64,000 nucleotides of DNA from Neobacillus bataviensis LMG 21833. GTDB taxonomy: Bacteria > Bacillota > Bacilli > Bacillales > Cytobacillaceae. Positions within the stretch are counted from its first letter, which is position 1; each line of letters starts with the position of its first letter. The stretch covers positions 1-64,000 of the forward strand of contig NZ_AJLS01000074.1 of assembly GCF_000307875.1 (NCBI RefSeq). The letters are read 5' to 3'. Both the position numbers and the translations under genes were made by a program. Below the pieces are notes generated by a model. It saw only the letters and a list, made by a program, of their open reading frames with translations. It ran no database searches and was not told the origin of the DNA. Below are positions 1-9,552 of this stretch, in pieces.

Positions 1-70
1 CGATGTTGACTTATCGTAGGGCGGAGAGCGAAGGACACTAGCCGCTAGGGCGCTGGAGCTGGACATTTCT
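1..70. repeat. Probable dispersed intergenic repeat, cut by window edge
   Basis: This GC-rich block contrasts with the AT-rich surroundings. It holds the string GCGCTGGAGCTGGAC and, read on the minus strand, the CAGCTCCAGCGCC motif that I remember as a recurring intergenic element in Bacillaceae genomes. No open frame with a ribosome site runs through it. Only part is visible, so its ends and copy number cannot be judged; no second copy was seen in this window. Confidence 0.4.
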
Positions 71-103
71 CAAAGTAAAATTTACACTTTTATCCCCCCA
101 CTA

Positions 104-133
104 AAAAACACCCGCAAATCAAGTTTGCGAGTG
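104..133 (-). terminator. Terminator of the pyrimidine/beta-alanine operon
   Basis: An inverted repeat (CACCCGCAAA / TTTGCGAGTG, 5-nt loop) is followed on the minus strand by a run of six T. It lies just after the aminotransferase stop codon. A T-run also follows on the plus strand, so it may work in both directions. Confidence 0.75.
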
Positions 134-145
134 GCATTTTTATCA

Positions 146-1501
146 TTATAGTAATTTATTTAGCGATTCTTTCAACGTCTTAATGATAAATTGTAAGTCT
201 TTCTGTTCGATATTTAACGGTGGTGCCAGGGTTAAGACATTGTTGTAACCGGCTACCGTTGCCCCGTTCTTTCCAATTATAATTCCTTCCTGCTTACAGC
301 TGGCAATGACTTGATTGACTAGACCTGAATCCAATGGTTCCTTCGTCGTCTTATCCTTTACGAGTTCAATCCCGACTAATAAACCCTTCCCGCGGATATT
401 ACCGACATAGGGATGATCCTGAAGCAGGTTCGTTAAGTCATTCAGCAGCTGTTCCCCAAGATCTCTAGAACGGTCAAATAACTTTTCCTTTTCCATAATT
501 TCAAGGTTTTTCAAAGCTAATGCACAGGCAGCTGGATTCCCGCCAAACGTATTGACGTGGCGGAAGTAATCATACTCCTCTGTCCCTTTGAATGCTTCAT
601 AGATGTCTTTACGTACTGCCGTTGCTGAAAGTGGTAAATAGGCACTGGTAATCCCTTTAGCCATTGTGATGATATCCGGCTTCACACCGTAATTCATAAA
701 GCCAAATGGCTTACCCGTACGGCCGAACCCGCAAATGACCTCATCGACAATTAGGAGGGCACCGTGTTTTTCACACACCTCTTTTGCTGCCTTCATATAA
801 CCATCTGGCGGGACAAGAACCCCGCCGCCGGTAATGATTGGTTCCATAATCATCGCAGCGATTGTTTCGCTTAGCTCCCAGGTCATTGTCCGATCAATTT
901 CTTTTACGGAAGACAATTCCCTTGGATCGGCAACATTCGTATCATCACGGTAGGAATCTGGCGGTGAGACGTGAATAAACCCTGGTGCCAGCGGCTCATA
1001 CTTGTATTTTCTTTGTGCCTGACCCGTTGCGGCCAGAGCACCCATAGAATTACCATGATAAGCCCGGTAGCGCGAGACGATTTTATAGCGGTTAGACTCA
1101 CCCTTCTGCTGGTGATATTGCCTTACGATTTTAAAGGCGGTTTCGTTAGCCTCGGAACCGCTGTTGGAGAAGAAGATGACATAGTCATCACCGAGCATTT
1201 CATTCAATTTTTCTGCTAGTTTTATAGCGGGAACATGGCTTTGCGATAGAGGGAAATAGGCCATCTCCTTTAATTGCTCATAGGCCGCTTCCGCAAGCTC
1301 TGTTCTGCCATAGCCAACATTCACACACCAAAGACCAGCCATTGCATCCAAATAGCGCTTCCCGTCAGCATCCGTTACCCACGCACCCTCTGCCTTCGCC
1401 GCAACAATAGTTGTCTTCGGATTATAAGGCTTCATCGAATGCCAAACATACTGATCATCCTGCGTCAACAAAGTCTCATGCTGACCACTAGTTTGCACCA
1501 T
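146..1501 (-). CDS. Class-III omega-amino acid (beta-alanine) aminotransferase
   Basis: PLP-dependent class-III aminotransferase of about 451 residues, the usual length for beta-alanine/omega-amino acid:pyruvate transaminases. Visible motifs: the cofactor-binding stretch SNSGSEANE, YHGNSMGALAATG, the Asp of LIVDEVICGFGRTG, the Schiff-base Lys in ITMAKGITS, and HVNTFGGNPAAC. It sits 75 bp after the malonate-semialdehyde dehydrogenase gene on the same strand, so it most likely converts beta-alanine from uracil breakdown to malonate semialdehyde. The start at 1501 has a strong site (GGAGG, 7-nt spacing). An in-frame ATG further upstream (1540) exists only because a 13-bp dispersed repeat lies in the leader, and is probably not used. 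Substrate is inferred from context; other omega-amines are possible. Confidence 0.88.
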   Translation of the reverse strand: MVQTSGQHETLLTQDDQYVWHSMKPYNPKTTIVAAKAEGAWVTDADGKRYLDAMAGLWCVNVGYGRTELAEAAYEQLKEMAYFPLSQSHVPAIKLAEKLNEMLGDDYVIFFSNSGSEANETAFKIVRQYHQQKGESNRYKIVSRYRAYHGNSMGALAATGQAQRKYKYEPLAPGFIHVSPPDSYRDDTNVADPRELSSVKEIDRTMTWELSETIAAMIMEPIITGGGVLVPPDGYMKAAKEVCEKHGALLIVDEVICGFGRTGKPFGFMNYGVKPDIITMAKGITSAYLPLSATAVRKDIYEAFKGTEEYDYFRHVNTFGGNPAACALALKNLEIMEKEKLFDRSRDLGEQLLNDLTNLLQDHPYVGNIRGKGLLVGIELVKDKTTKEPLDSGLVNQVIASCKQEGIIIGKNGATVAGYNNVLTLAPPLNIEQKDLQFIIKTLKESLNKLL

Positions 1502-1522
1502 ACCCATCCCTCCAATATTATA

Positions 1523-1545
1523 ATTGGTGCCTGACACCATTAATC
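1523..1545. repeat. Copy 1 of GGTGCCTGACACC element
   Basis: The 13-bp core is at 1526-1538. The 23 bp from 1523 to 1545 are identical to those around the copy at 16967. It lies in the short gap between the dehydrogenase stop and the aminotransferase start. Confidence 0.75.
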
Positions 1546-1575
1546 ACTTTTCTCCTATGTTTATGCAGCTAATGC

Positions 1576-3042
1576 TTAGGCATCAAATCTTGATGTGATC
1601 ATTTTCTTTCTGGTGTAGAAGTTTAGTCCGTCTTTGCCGTTGACGTGGAGGTCACCGTAGAAGGAGTCTTTCCAGCCTGAGAATGGGAAGAAGGCCATGG
1701 TTGCCGGTACGCCGACGTTAATCCCAAGCATCCCTGCATCTGCTTCTTCACGGAATTGACGGACGGCCTTAGCATTGTTTGTATAAATGGTTGCTCCATT
1801 GCCAAATCTTGATTTACGGATATAGTCCAGCCCTTCATCTAAGTCCTTTGCACGAAGCAAACTTAATACTGGAGCAAAGATCTCTTCCTTGGCAATGGTC
1901 ATATCAGCGGTCACATGGTCAAAAATCGTTGGACCCAAGAAATTCCCCTCTGTAAGCTCAGCCATCTCACGGCGTCCATCCCGAATTAAATCCGCCCCTT
2001 CTGCAATCCCTTTTTCAATATAGCCAAGTGCCTTATCACGGTGTTCCTTGCGAATAACTGGGGTTAATAACACCTCATCATCCATTCCATTTCCGATAAT
2101 AAGTTCATCTGCTGCTTTCTTTAGCGCTGCAACAAACGGTTCATTATCGCCGACAACCACTACTGCGCTGCAGGCCATACAGCGCTGCCCCGCGCTTCCA
2201 AAAGTGGAACTAAGAACATGCTGAACTGCTTTATCCATATCGGCATCAGGCATCACAATATGATGATTTTTTGCACCTGAAAGGGCTTGGACCCGCTTGC
2301 CCCCCGCTGCTGCCCGCTCATATACATACTTGGCAACCGGCTGGGAACCGACAAACGAGATTGCCGCGATGTCCTTGTGCTCAAGTAATCCATTCACGAC
2401 ATCGTGGGCACCGTGGACGACATTTAAAACCCCTTTTGGAGCTCCCGCTTCCAAGAATAATTCTGCTAATCTATTAGCCAATATCGGCGTCCTCTCTGAA
2501 GGCTTTAACACAAATGTGTTGCCACAAGCAACCGCAAGCGGGAACATCCATAACGGCACCATCATCGGAAAATTGAACGGGGTAATCCCGCCAACAACCC
2601 CCAATGGATAGCGGAACATTTCAGAGTCGATGTCTTCGGCAATCCCCGATAACGTTTCACCCATCATTAAAGTTGGTGCACCAGAGGCAAATTCGACACA
2701 CTCAATTCCGCGCTGCACTTCCCCATATGCTTCCTTATAGGCCTTGCCATTTTCCTGAACAATGAGCTTGGCCAATTCTTCATGGTTTTCCGTTAACAAG
2801 TAATGATATTTAAAGAGAATTCGTGCACGCTTCGGAACCGGAACGTTTTTCCACTTTTTAAATGCTTCCTTTGCCGCTGAAACAGCGAGATTGACATCCT
2901 CTTTCGATGATACCGGAACCTTTGTGATTACTTCATTAGTGGCCGGATTTGGTACATCAAGTGTCTGCTCACTAACCGAATTCACCCATTCTCCATTAAT
3001 AAAATTTTTCAACACAGCCGTTTCCTTTTTCGTCACACTCAT
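1576..3042 (-). CDS. mmsA: CoA-acylating (methyl)malonate-semialdehyde dehydrogenase
   Basis: Aldehyde dehydrogenase family member of 488 residues, matching MmsA/IolA in length and motifs. These include the nucleotide-binding [12 protein letters not shown] region, [16 protein letters not shown], and the catalytic Cys in GSAGQRCMA. Family members oxidatively decarboxylate malonate or methylmalonate semialdehyde to acetyl- or propionyl-CoA with NAD+ and CoA. Next to an omega-aminotransferase and dihydropyrimidine genes, the likely role is malonate semialdehyde to acetyl-CoA, the last step of the reductive uracil pathway. The start has GGGGG seven bases upstream. A 176-bp gap separates it from the PucR-type gene and carries a cre-like site and a TGTAAA palindrome, so it may have its own promoter. 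The iolA name is equally applicable. Confidence 0.92.
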   Translation of the reverse strand: MSVTKKETAVLKNFINGEWVNSVSEQTLDVPNPATNEVITKVPVSSKEDVNLAVSAAKEAFKKWKNVPVPKRARILFKYHYLLTENHEELAKLIVQENGKAYKEAYGEVQRGIECVEFASGAPTLMMGETLSGIAEDIDSEMFRYPLGVVGGITPFNFPMMVPLWMFPLAVACGNTFVLKPSERTPILANRLAELFLEAGAPKGVLNVVHGAHDVVNGLLEHKDIAAISFVGSQPVAKYVYERAAAGGKRVQALSGAKNHHIVMPDADMDKAVQHVLSSTFGSAGQRCMACSAVVVVGDNEPFVAALKKAADELIIGNGMDDEVLLTPVIRKEHRDKALGYIEKGIAEGADLIRDGRREMAELTEGNFLGPTIFDHVTADMTIAKEEIFAPVLSLLRAKDLDEGLDYIRKSRFGNGATIYTNNAKAVRQFREEADAGMLGINVGVPATMAFFPFSGWKDSFYGDLHVNGKDGLNFYTRKKMITSRFDA

Positions 3043-3116
3043 GCGAAAACCCCCTAGTTTTTAAAAATTGGATTAGCACTATTAAAATATCCTTATAAAC
3101 TCATTATCTCGCATCT

Positions 3117-3130
3117 CTAAAACGCTTTCA
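3117..3130. promoter_or_regulatory. cre-like (CcpA) site upstream of mmsA
   Basis: CTAAAACGCTTTCA matches the TGWAANCGNTNWCA catabolite-response consensus at 12 of 14 positions. It sits about 75 bp before the mmsA start. A second cre-like site precedes preT. Confidence 0.4.
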
Positions 3131-3140
3131 TTAGACGAAA

Positions 3141-3156
3141 TGTAAAATAATTTACA
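3141..3156. promoter_or_regulatory. TGTAAA-N4-TTTACA palindrome, candidate operator
   Basis: This perfect 6-bp inverted repeat lies about 100 bp before mmsA and is followed by another TTTTACA at 3184-3190. The same TTTTACA/TGTAAAA heptamer recurs several times upstream of preT, the other end of the same pathway. It is a candidate binding site for the PucR-type regulator encoded here. This is inference only. Confidence 0.35.
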
Positions 3157-3218
3157 GCAATTCTGCGACATTTTGAACACTCATTTTACATTTAGTCATT
3201 TTACTAGAATCAAAAATC

Positions 3219-4835
3219 TTACTTCGCTTGGTTGACGCTATTCGGCTGGGCAGACGATAAATAATCATGAACTAGTAACATAAATTCAATTGCTACCCGT
3301 TTCTCATGCTCCATAAAATCTTCTCCCAAAAGGTTTTCAAGTTTTTGCAGACGGTGGTACAGAGTCTGTCTGACAATAAATAACTTATTGGAAGTCTCTT
3401 GTTTGGAACCGTTACATTCCAAATAAGTCTTTAATGTCCCTAGTAGTTTGCCGTTGTATTTTTGATCATATTGAATAACCGGCTGAAGATATTCTGATGC
3501 GAGCTCCTGCAGATCAGTATGTTTACTCATTTGTGAAATAAGTCGATACAAATGCAAATCCTCGTAAAAATAATAAATTTGTTTATACGTCATTTTTTGT
3601 TGAATTCTTAAGGTCTCTTTCGCTGTCTGATAGCTCTTATGTACGTCACTAATGGAATGAATCAACTTCCCAGCTGCAATCATGAATTTTCCTGCAGATT
3701 GTTTTCGGATAAATTCTGAGTCTTGAATCGATTCAATTGCTTTTTTTATCCGTTCCTTCAAGTTCTTTTTCGTGCGATTATTTAACAGAATAAAGGTCAT
3801 ATCATTTCTTTTTTCAACGAAAAAGACAGCAAAGCCATTCTGTTCAAAAACAGATCGTAATAATAATTTCATGTAGGTTCCATCTTGACTTGCTTTATCC
3901 TTAATCGGGATTTGTTTAGTGATCAAAACGACAGCGTCATTCGTCTTGGCCTTTATTCCATTCTCTGTCAGGTATTCGTGAATGTCCTCGAGTGAATGTT
4001 CACCCTCCAGCCAGCCTTGCAGCCATTCAAATTCCTCCACGCGCTTTTTTTCCTCAACATATAAATCTCTTAATAAATGCTGGGCTAAGGCGGTCGCTGT
4101 CCGGTCTAAAATCAATAATTCAAATTCGCTTATCGGAATATCCTTTGAATAGATGAACAATTCAGCATACTCTTGTCCGAATAAAAAGATGGGCGTTGAA
4201 GCAATATGATCATAAGCCTGCGTCTTTGCCTCTTCAAGCTGTTGAATAATGGAGTCTTGTTCATGGATGCTAATTTCTGGGACAAATTCATATTCCTTAC
4301 TTTTTGGACGAAAAATGATTTGCACATCCAATGCTGAGAAAATAAACTGAAGGATATCCTCGTAGGTTTCAATCGTTAACAGCCGTTTATTTAAGCTTTG
4401 CGAATAATTCTCTAAATCAGAAATCTTTTGATATTGCTGATTAATGATAACCGAATGAATATCTTGTGTGATTTCTACAAACGGTACTTCTTTTTGAAAA
4501 ATAATAATCGGAAATTGATGCACATTGGCCATTTCAATTACCTCATCTGGTACGTCTGACAGGTAGGTTCCCAATTCAAGACATAGCCCAGCCGCATTGT
4601 TTTCAATGAATTCCTTAACCATTGAAACAAATAACTTCATATTATCCTTCCAAGCAACACCCGTTGATAAAATAAGCTCGTTCCCATTTAATAGATTTCG
4701 TATACTCGTAACCTCGACTACATGAACCCATTTGACGTTACGCTGAATGCCCTCATTTCCCGCTATAACCATAGCTTGTTCAAAGTGTTTCCGTTTAATT
4801 ATATCTGCAACCTTTAGTTGAAAATGTTCCTTCAT
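3219..4835 (-). CDS. PucR-family transcriptional regulator
   Basis: PucR/CdaR-type regulator of about 538 residues. It has an N-terminal PucR ligand-type domain (roughly residues 10-125, beginning LKVADIIKRKHFEQAM and containing GNELILSTG), a middle GGDEF-like region, and a C-terminal HTH_30 helix-turn-helix (LECNGSKQETSNKLFIVRQT, then YHRLQKLENLLG). Members regulate purine, pyrimidine or sugar-acid catabolism, usually as activators. It lies inside the pyrimidine cluster on the same strand. I chose the Met at 4835 because AAGGAGA lies nine bases upstream; the open frame extends 18 codons further without a good ribosome site. Local regulation of the pyd genes is inferred from position. Confidence 0.88.
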   Translation of the reverse strand: MKEHFQLKVADIIKRKHFEQAMVIAGNEGIQRNVKWVHVVEVTSIRNLLNGNELILSTGVAWKDNMKLFVSMVKEFIENNAAGLCLELGTYLSDVPDEVIEMANVHQFPIIIFQKEVPFVEITQDIHSVIINQQYQKISDLENYSQSLNKRLLTIETYEDILQFIFSALDVQIIFRPKSKEYEFVPEISIHEQDSIIQQLEEAKTQAYDHIASTPIFLFGQEYAELFIYSKDIPISEFELLILDRTATALAQHLLRDLYVEEKKRVEEFEWLQGWLEGEHSLEDIHEYLTENGIKAKTNDAVVLITKQIPIKDKASQDGTYMKLLLRSVFEQNGFAVFFVEKRNDMTFILLNNRTKKNLKERIKKAIESIQDSEFIRKQSAGKFMIAAGKLIHSISDVHKSYQTAKETLRIQQKMTYKQIYYFYEDLHLYRLISQMSKHTDLQELASEYLQPVIQYDQKYNGKLLGTLKTYLECNGSKQETSNKLFIVRQTLYHRLQKLENLLGEDFMEHEKRVAIEFMLLVHDYLSSAQPNSVNQAK

Positions 4836-4915
4836 ATGTCCGGTTCTCCTTGAAATGTTAGGGTAGAAAAGGATTGATCCATGAACCAATCCTCATCCTT
4901 TTACCGCGATCCCGC

Positions 4916-5134
4916 TTAACTATTCGCTTGTTTCTGGTTTATTAAAATATGTGAAAAGTACTTCCGGCCATTAGCTGTTCCAATCAGAAGTGTTTCGGTT
5001 ACATTTCCATTTGGATGTAAAAAATCAACCGAAGCCCCATTTAAATGTTCTCTTACCCCGCTAATACGGCAGCCTTTTTGGAGAAGAAAATCAATTTTGT
5101 CTCGTTCATTTAGAAATTGTTGATAATCTGACAT
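4916..5134 (-). CDS. Small protein of unknown function in pyrimidine cluster
   Basis: 72-residue ORF with a good ribosome site (AGAAGGGTG, 5-nt spacing), 22 bp downstream of the NCS1 permease stop on the same strand. The product is soluble and mixed alpha/beta in look, with no signal peptide or membrane segment. Recognisable features are a Cys near residue 22 (KGCRISG) and a likely beta hairpin (ASVDFLHPNGNVTETLLIGT). I do not recognise the family. Position between permease and regulator suggests an accessory to the pathway. Confidence 0.65.
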   Translation of the reverse strand: MSDYQQFLNERDKIDFLLQKGCRISGVREHLNGASVDFLHPNGNVTETLLIGTANGRKYFSHILINQKQANS

Positions 5135-5156
5135 TTTATCACCCTTCTATTCTGAA

Positions 5157-6629
5157 TTAATATAAATCTACATTATTGGGGATTTCTTCTGCAACAGGCT
5201 CATACGAATGATCTTCAATGACCCAATCGCGTCCAACCGAAATACCTAAATACTTTTCATCACTTGGATCCTCGATTTCAGCCTGGCGATATTTATTGAA
5301 CCACCAGTACTTTGCAAGCACATAGTAAATAACTGCACCAATTAAGAAACCTACTAAAAACCCATATTCCGGAACAAAATAGGAGGCAACTCCACCGATG
5401 ATCCAGGCAATAAAGCCAGCAGCGTTTACACCGCCCATGTATTTATACTGTCCATGATCTTCATATAATTCAGGAACATTCACTCGTCGCTTCCGGAGCA
5501 AATAATAATCAGCAAACAGTATGCCCACGATTGCCGATAGAATCCCCCCAACAATGAGAAGAATCGGAATGATTACACCAAACAACGTCCATGGCTGAAC
5601 AACGGTTCCCACAATACCTGCCGTAATGACACCAGCCCAAAACGGAAACTTCGGACCGCCTACGTTAGAGAAAATGGTCGCAGCAGGGACAACATTTGCC
5701 GCGGTATTGGTTGACCATTGTGCCAAAACAATCATAAGCAGTAGAATGGCAAGGATAAAACCGCCAGCGGACTCCTGAAGGGCAACAACAGGATCGTAAT
5801 TTAAGACGGCAATATAGGCCACAGCACCAATAATGATCATAAAGGTTTGCGTTAATGGCATGGCAATCATGTTGCCAATTAAGGAACCCTTATTTCGTTT
5901 AAACCAGTTCTTTTCATTGGCAGGTGCTTTAATAAACCGAGAAATAGATGGTATATCAGCACTTATGGTAGCCCAAAAGCCCATATTGCTAAAAATCACC
6001 ACTAAAAATGCGGTAAATGCTGCCCCGCCGGTAACAGGGGACTCCGCCCAGCTCCAAATATCTCTTCCAGCTACCGCCGCCTTATCCGATAAGGACGAAT
6101 ACATCCATAACGATATAAGTATAATGACAGGTGCAGCCATGTCAGCAAAACGTTCGATAGATTTAATTCCTAGTGCAGTATTAACCAACTGAACCACGGC
6201 AAAAATGAGAAAGCAGACAAACCAATTATCAAAGCCAAATAAAATATTTAAGATGCCGTTCATCGCTGTTGCCCCAAAATAGGTATTAATACCGAACCAC
6301 ATCGATGCGGTCACACCGCGGGTGATGGAAGGAATATGGGTACCAATCGTTCCAAAAGGTGCTCTCATATAAACGGGAAAGGACAAACCATGCTCAATCC
6401 CAATGTCAGCAATTAAGGAGATGAAAAAACCAATTGCAAGGCTTCCAATGACAGTTGCGAGAATAACCCATGGTAAGGATAAGGACATGACCCCCGAACC
6501 CCCAATGGCGAAGGCAGCAAGAACCACACACATCCCCACCCACATAAAGGAAAATCCCAATTTGGTGATTTTTCGATCCTTTTGATGGATGGGCAATAAA
6601 TCAGGTGATTTTAAATGGCTTTTTTTCAT
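5157..6629 (-). CDS. NCS1-family nucleobase/hydantoin:cation symporter
   Basis: 490-residue integral membrane protein of the nucleobase:cation symporter-1 family (Mhp1, PucI, CodB relatives). About 12 hydrophobic segments span residues 30-460. Family hallmarks near the N-terminus include the region around residues 95-125 with GVTASMWFGINTYFGATAMNG, split here as GVTASMWFGI and NTYFGATAMNG. It lies directly downstream of the dihydropyrimidinase gene in the same direction, so uracil, thymine, a dihydropyrimidine or hydantoin is the likely substrate. The sequence alone does not settle which. Start has GGAGTG with suitable spacing. Confidence 0.88.
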   Translation of the reverse strand: MKKSHLKSPDLLPIHQKDRKITKLGFSFMWVGMCVVLAAFAIGGSGVMSLSLPWVILATVIGSLAIGFFISLIADIGIEHGLSFPVYMRAPFGTIGTHIPSITRGVTASMWFGINTYFGATAMNGILNILFGFDNWFVCFLIFAVVQLVNTALGIKSIERFADMAAPVIILISLWMYSSLSDKAAVAGRDIWSWAESPVTGGAAFTAFLVVIFSNMGFWATISADIPSISRFIKAPANEKNWFKRNKGSLIGNMIAMPLTQTFMIIIGAVAYIAVLNYDPVVALQESAGGFILAILLLMIVLAQWSTNTAANVVPAATIFSNVGGPKFPFWAGVITAGIVGTVVQPWTLFGVIIPILLIVGGILSAIVGILFADYYLLRKRRVNVPELYEDHGQYKYMGGVNAAGFIAWIIGGVASYFVPEYGFLVGFLIGAVIYYVLAKYWWFNKYRQAEIEDPSDEKYLGISVGRDWVIEDHSYEPVAEEIPNNVDLY

Positions 6630-6705
6630 AGAAACACTCCATTTCGGTTAATTTAACGAGAATTTTAGATTCCAAAATTCAAAACCGACATCAACCTTTC
6701 AATTT

Positions 6706-6745
6706 TAAAACGGCAATTGCCCAGGAAGTTCCGAGCAATTGCTGG
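6706..6745 (-). promoter_or_regulatory. Intercistronic hairpin between dihydropyrimidinase and permease
   Basis: The self-complementary octamer GCAATTGC occurs twice, 14 bp apart, in the 155-bp gap after the dihydropyrimidinase stop. On the minus strand it is followed by CGTTTTAAAATTG. It could be a weak terminator or an RNA-processing hairpin that tunes permease expression. Confidence 0.4.
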
Positions 6746-6784
6746 GGGAGGTTAAAATATGCTGAATGGAGCTGCAATTATAAG

Positions 6785-8203
6785 TTAAATGGATAAGGTT
6801 TCGCCTTGGGTTAACGGGGCATTGCTGCTATATTTTGCCCGCTTCAAATATTGGCCGGATCCTGGTTTCCCGACAAACTGTTTTTCGCGGACAACATATT
6901 CTCCGCGCACTAAAACGGAAACAGGCTCGCCCGTCACTTGCATTCCTTCAAAGGCATTGTAATCTACAGCTAAATGATGCGTTTCTGCCGAAATCACTCG
7001 TTCAAAATTCGGATCAAAAATCACAAGGTCAGCGTCAGCACCAATGGCAATCGTTCCTTTTTTCGGAAATAAACCAAACAACTTGGCGGAACGAGTAGAA
7101 GTGAGGTCAACAAATTGATTAAGACTAATACGTCCTTTTTTCACTCCCTCAGAGAACAAAATCGAGAAACGATCCTCAATGATCGGACCGCCATTCGGGA
7201 TTTTGGTAAAATCATCCCTGCCTAAATCCTTTTGCCCTTTAAAATCAAACGAGCATTGATCTGATCCGAGTGTTTGCAGCTGCCCACTCTTTAATGCGTT
7301 CCAGAGAACTTCCTGGTTCCACTTTTCCCGTAATGGCGGCGACCATACATATTTCGCCCCCTCAAAATTCGCTTTTTCTAAATAGCTTTGATCAAGTACT
7401 AAATATTGCGGACATGTTTCGCCCCAAACATCGAAGCCTTTACTGCGGGCCTCGGTAATTTTTTCAACAGCATCTGCGCAGGATACGTGGACAACATAAA
7501 GCTGGGAATTTGCCAACCCGGTTAACTTTGCCGCGCGGCCTGTCGCTTCGCCCTCTAATTCAGGCGGTCTTGTTAACGCATGGTAAATCGGTTCGGTCTT
7601 CCCTTCTTCAAGAGCCTTTTTCGTTAGATAATCAATGACATCCCCGTTTTCCGCGTGAACCATGACTAATGCACCATGTTCTTTAGCAGAAACAAGGGTA
7701 CGGAATAACGTTTCATCATCTGCTTGAAAGACATTTTTATAGGCCATAAACACCTTGAACGAAGTAATGCCTTCTTCATTTATTACCCGTGGAAGTTCAT
7801 TCAGGACGTTCTCATTGATTTCCGAAATCATTAAGTGGAAGCCATAATCAATGACCGCTTTTTCCCGAGATTTATCATGCCAGATTTGAATAGCATTTTT
7901 AAGCGGCTCCCCTTTATTAGTTAAACAAAAGTCAATGACCGTGGTCGTACCGCCAAAAGCAGCGGCAATAGTCCCCGATTCAAAATCATCCTTTGTTACC
8001 GTTCCGCCGAATGGCATGTCAAGATGTGTATGCGGGTCAATTCCCCCTGGAAAAACAAGACAGCCTTTCGCATCGATGACCTCTGCCCCTAGCGCTGATA
8101 GATTCGTACCAATTTGCGTTATTTTGCCGTCTTCGATTAATACTTCTGCTTGATAGGTGTCAGCTGCGGTAACAATTGTGCCGTTTTTAATAATCTTTTT
8201 CAT
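6785..8203 (-). CDS. hydA: Dihydropyrimidinase
   Basis: Amidohydrolase of 472 residues that opens dihydrouracil/dihydrothymine (and often hydantoins) to N-carbamoyl-beta-amino acids. It shows the cyclic-amidohydrolase zinc site: DPHTHLDMPFGG (two His), the Lys to be carbamylated in FKVFMAYKN, HAENGDV, a further His in VVHVSCADA, and the Asp in GSDQCSFDF. The NGGP substrate loop (KIPNGGP) is also present. Start is the ATG at 8203 with AGGAGG eight bases upstream; a TTG one codon earlier is less likely. It follows preA by 26 bp. Also called pydB; a D-hydantoinase activity is possible, but neighbouring preT/preA point to pyrimidines. Confidence 0.93.
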   Translation of the reverse strand: MKKIIKNGTIVTAADTYQAEVLIEDGKITQIGTNLSALGAEVIDAKGCLVFPGGIDPHTHLDMPFGGTVTKDDFESGTIAAAFGGTTTVIDFCLTNKGEPLKNAIQIWHDKSREKAVIDYGFHLMISEINENVLNELPRVINEEGITSFKVFMAYKNVFQADDETLFRTLVSAKEHGALVMVHAENGDVIDYLTKKALEEGKTEPIYHALTRPPELEGEATGRAAKLTGLANSQLYVVHVSCADAVEKITEARSKGFDVWGETCPQYLVLDQSYLEKANFEGAKYVWSPPLREKWNQEVLWNALKSGQLQTLGSDQCSFDFKGQKDLGRDDFTKIPNGGPIIEDRFSILFSEGVKKGRISLNQFVDLTSTRSAKLFGLFPKKGTIAIGADADLVIFDPNFERVISAETHHLAVDYNAFEGMQVTGEPVSVLVRGEYVVREKQFVGKPGSGQYLKRAKYSSNAPLTQGETLSI

Positions 8204-8229
8204 CAATGGTTCCTCCTAATCTATTACGT

Positions 8230-9519
8230 TTACTTGGTAACATCTGCCTTGCATTCAACCGCGAGACTTAAGGCAGCTTGGCGCTCATTCCATGTCATCG
8301 GCGCAAGCTCCCTGGTTGCTTCTACCATGTCGATCGCCCCGTCAACTGGGCAGACAATGGAGCATAGATTACAGCCTACACAGTCTTCTTCCCTTACCTT
8401 TAGGTAGCTTTTTCCAGATGCATCCGTCAGCATATCGATGCATTGATGGGACGTGTCCTCGCAGGCAATATGACATTTATTGCAGTTGATACAAACATCG
8501 GTATTGATTTTTGCGACGATATTGTAATTCAAATCCAAATTACCCCAATCCGAATATCTTGGAACGGATTTTCCGATGATTTCAGAAATAGAGGAGATTC
8601 CTTTACTATCCAAATAATTGCTTAGTCCCTCAATCATATCCTCGACAATCCGGAAACCATGGTGCATCGCTGCCGTGCAGACTTGAACACCAGTTGCACC
8701 CATCAACATAAATTCGACAGCATCCTGCCAGTTTGAAATCCCGCCAATGCCAGAAATCGGCACGTTAATATGCGGATGTCTTGCACATTCTGCGACCATA
8801 TTTAAGGCAATCGGCTTAACCGCAGGGCCGCAATAACCGCCGTGTGCCCCTTTTCCAGCTACATGCGGGATCGTGTTCCAGGAATCGAGATCTACCCCCA
8901 TCAAACTATTGATTGTATTGATCATACTGATAGCATCCGCACCACCATTACAGGCTGCTTCGGCAGTTGCGGTAATGTCTGTAATATTTGGCGTTAATTT
9001 GACAATGACCGGTGTCTTTGCCACTTCTTTCACCCAATAGGTCTGTCGTTCTACGAGAGCTGGCACTTGGCCTGAAGCAGCACCCATGCCCCGTTCCGCC
9101 ATTCCATGTGGACAGCCAAAGTTTAACTCGAGGCCATCAACCCCGACATCCTCCACCTGTTTGACAATTTCATGCCACTTCTCCTGCTTCGGCTCGACCA
9201 TTAATGAAGCAATAATCGCATGGTTCGGAAATCGCTTTTTCGTTTCATAGATTTCCTTTAAATTCACTTCTAATGGACGATCGGTAATGAGCTCAATGTT
9301 ATTAAAACCGGCCACTCGTTGTCCGTTAAAACTAATCGCAGCAAATCGGGAAGATACATTCAAGATTGGATCGCCTAATGTCTTCCATACTGCTCCGCCC
9401 CAGCCAGCTTCAAAGGCCCTCTGAACTTGGTAGCCTGAGTTGGTAGGCGGTGCTGATGCAAGCCAGAACGGATTAGGAGATTTTATTCCTGCAAGATTAA
9501 TACGTAAATCAGCCATCAT
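8230..9519 (-). CDS. preA: NAD-dependent dihydropyrimidine dehydrogenase, catalytic subunit PreA
   Basis: 429-residue FMN- and iron-sulphur protein. The N-terminal 320 residues form a dihydroorotate-dehydrogenase-like TIM barrel (LASAPPTNSGYQVQRAF, GLELNFGCPHGM, GGISNWQDA). The C-terminus carries two 4Fe-4S ferredoxin motifs (CINCNKCHIAC and CVGCNLCSIVCP). The active-site Cys lies in the GYCGPAVKP region, as in mammalian DPD. With PreT it reduces uracil and thymine to dihydro forms using NADH. It is 33 bp downstream of preT and has AAAGGGGGA before a tandem ATG-ATG, so the start may be 9519 or 9516. Confidence 0.93.
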   Translation of the reverse strand: MMADLRINLAGIKSPNPFWLASAPPTNSGYQVQRAFEAGWGGAVWKTLGDPILNVSSRFAAISFNGQRVAGFNNIELITDRPLEVNLKEIYETKKRFPNHAIIASLMVEPKQEKWHEIVKQVEDVGVDGLELNFGCPHGMAERGMGAASGQVPALVERQTYWVKEVAKTPVIVKLTPNITDITATAEAACNGGADAISMINTINSLMGVDLDSWNTIPHVAGKGAHGGYCGPAVKPIALNMVAECARHPHINVPISGIGGISNWQDAVEFMLMGATGVQVCTAAMHHGFRIVEDMIEGLSNYLDSKGISSISEIIGKSVPRYSDWGNLDLNYNIVAKINTDVCINCNKCHIACEDTSHQCIDMLTDASGKSYLKVREEDCVGCNLCSIVCPVDGAIDMVEATRELAPMTWNERQAALSLAVECKADVTK

Positions 9520-9552
9520 TTTTCCCCCTTTATGATTAATAGATTACTAGAT

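Noticed and set aside
1501-1540. Aminotransferase start at 1540
   Set aside because: That ATG exists only inside the dispersed repeat. The ATG at 1501 has a much better ribosome site.
6785-8203. Hydantoinase rather than dihydropyrimidinase
   Set aside because: The enzyme families overlap, but the upstream preT/preA genes and downstream beta-alanine enzymes argue for pyrimidines.
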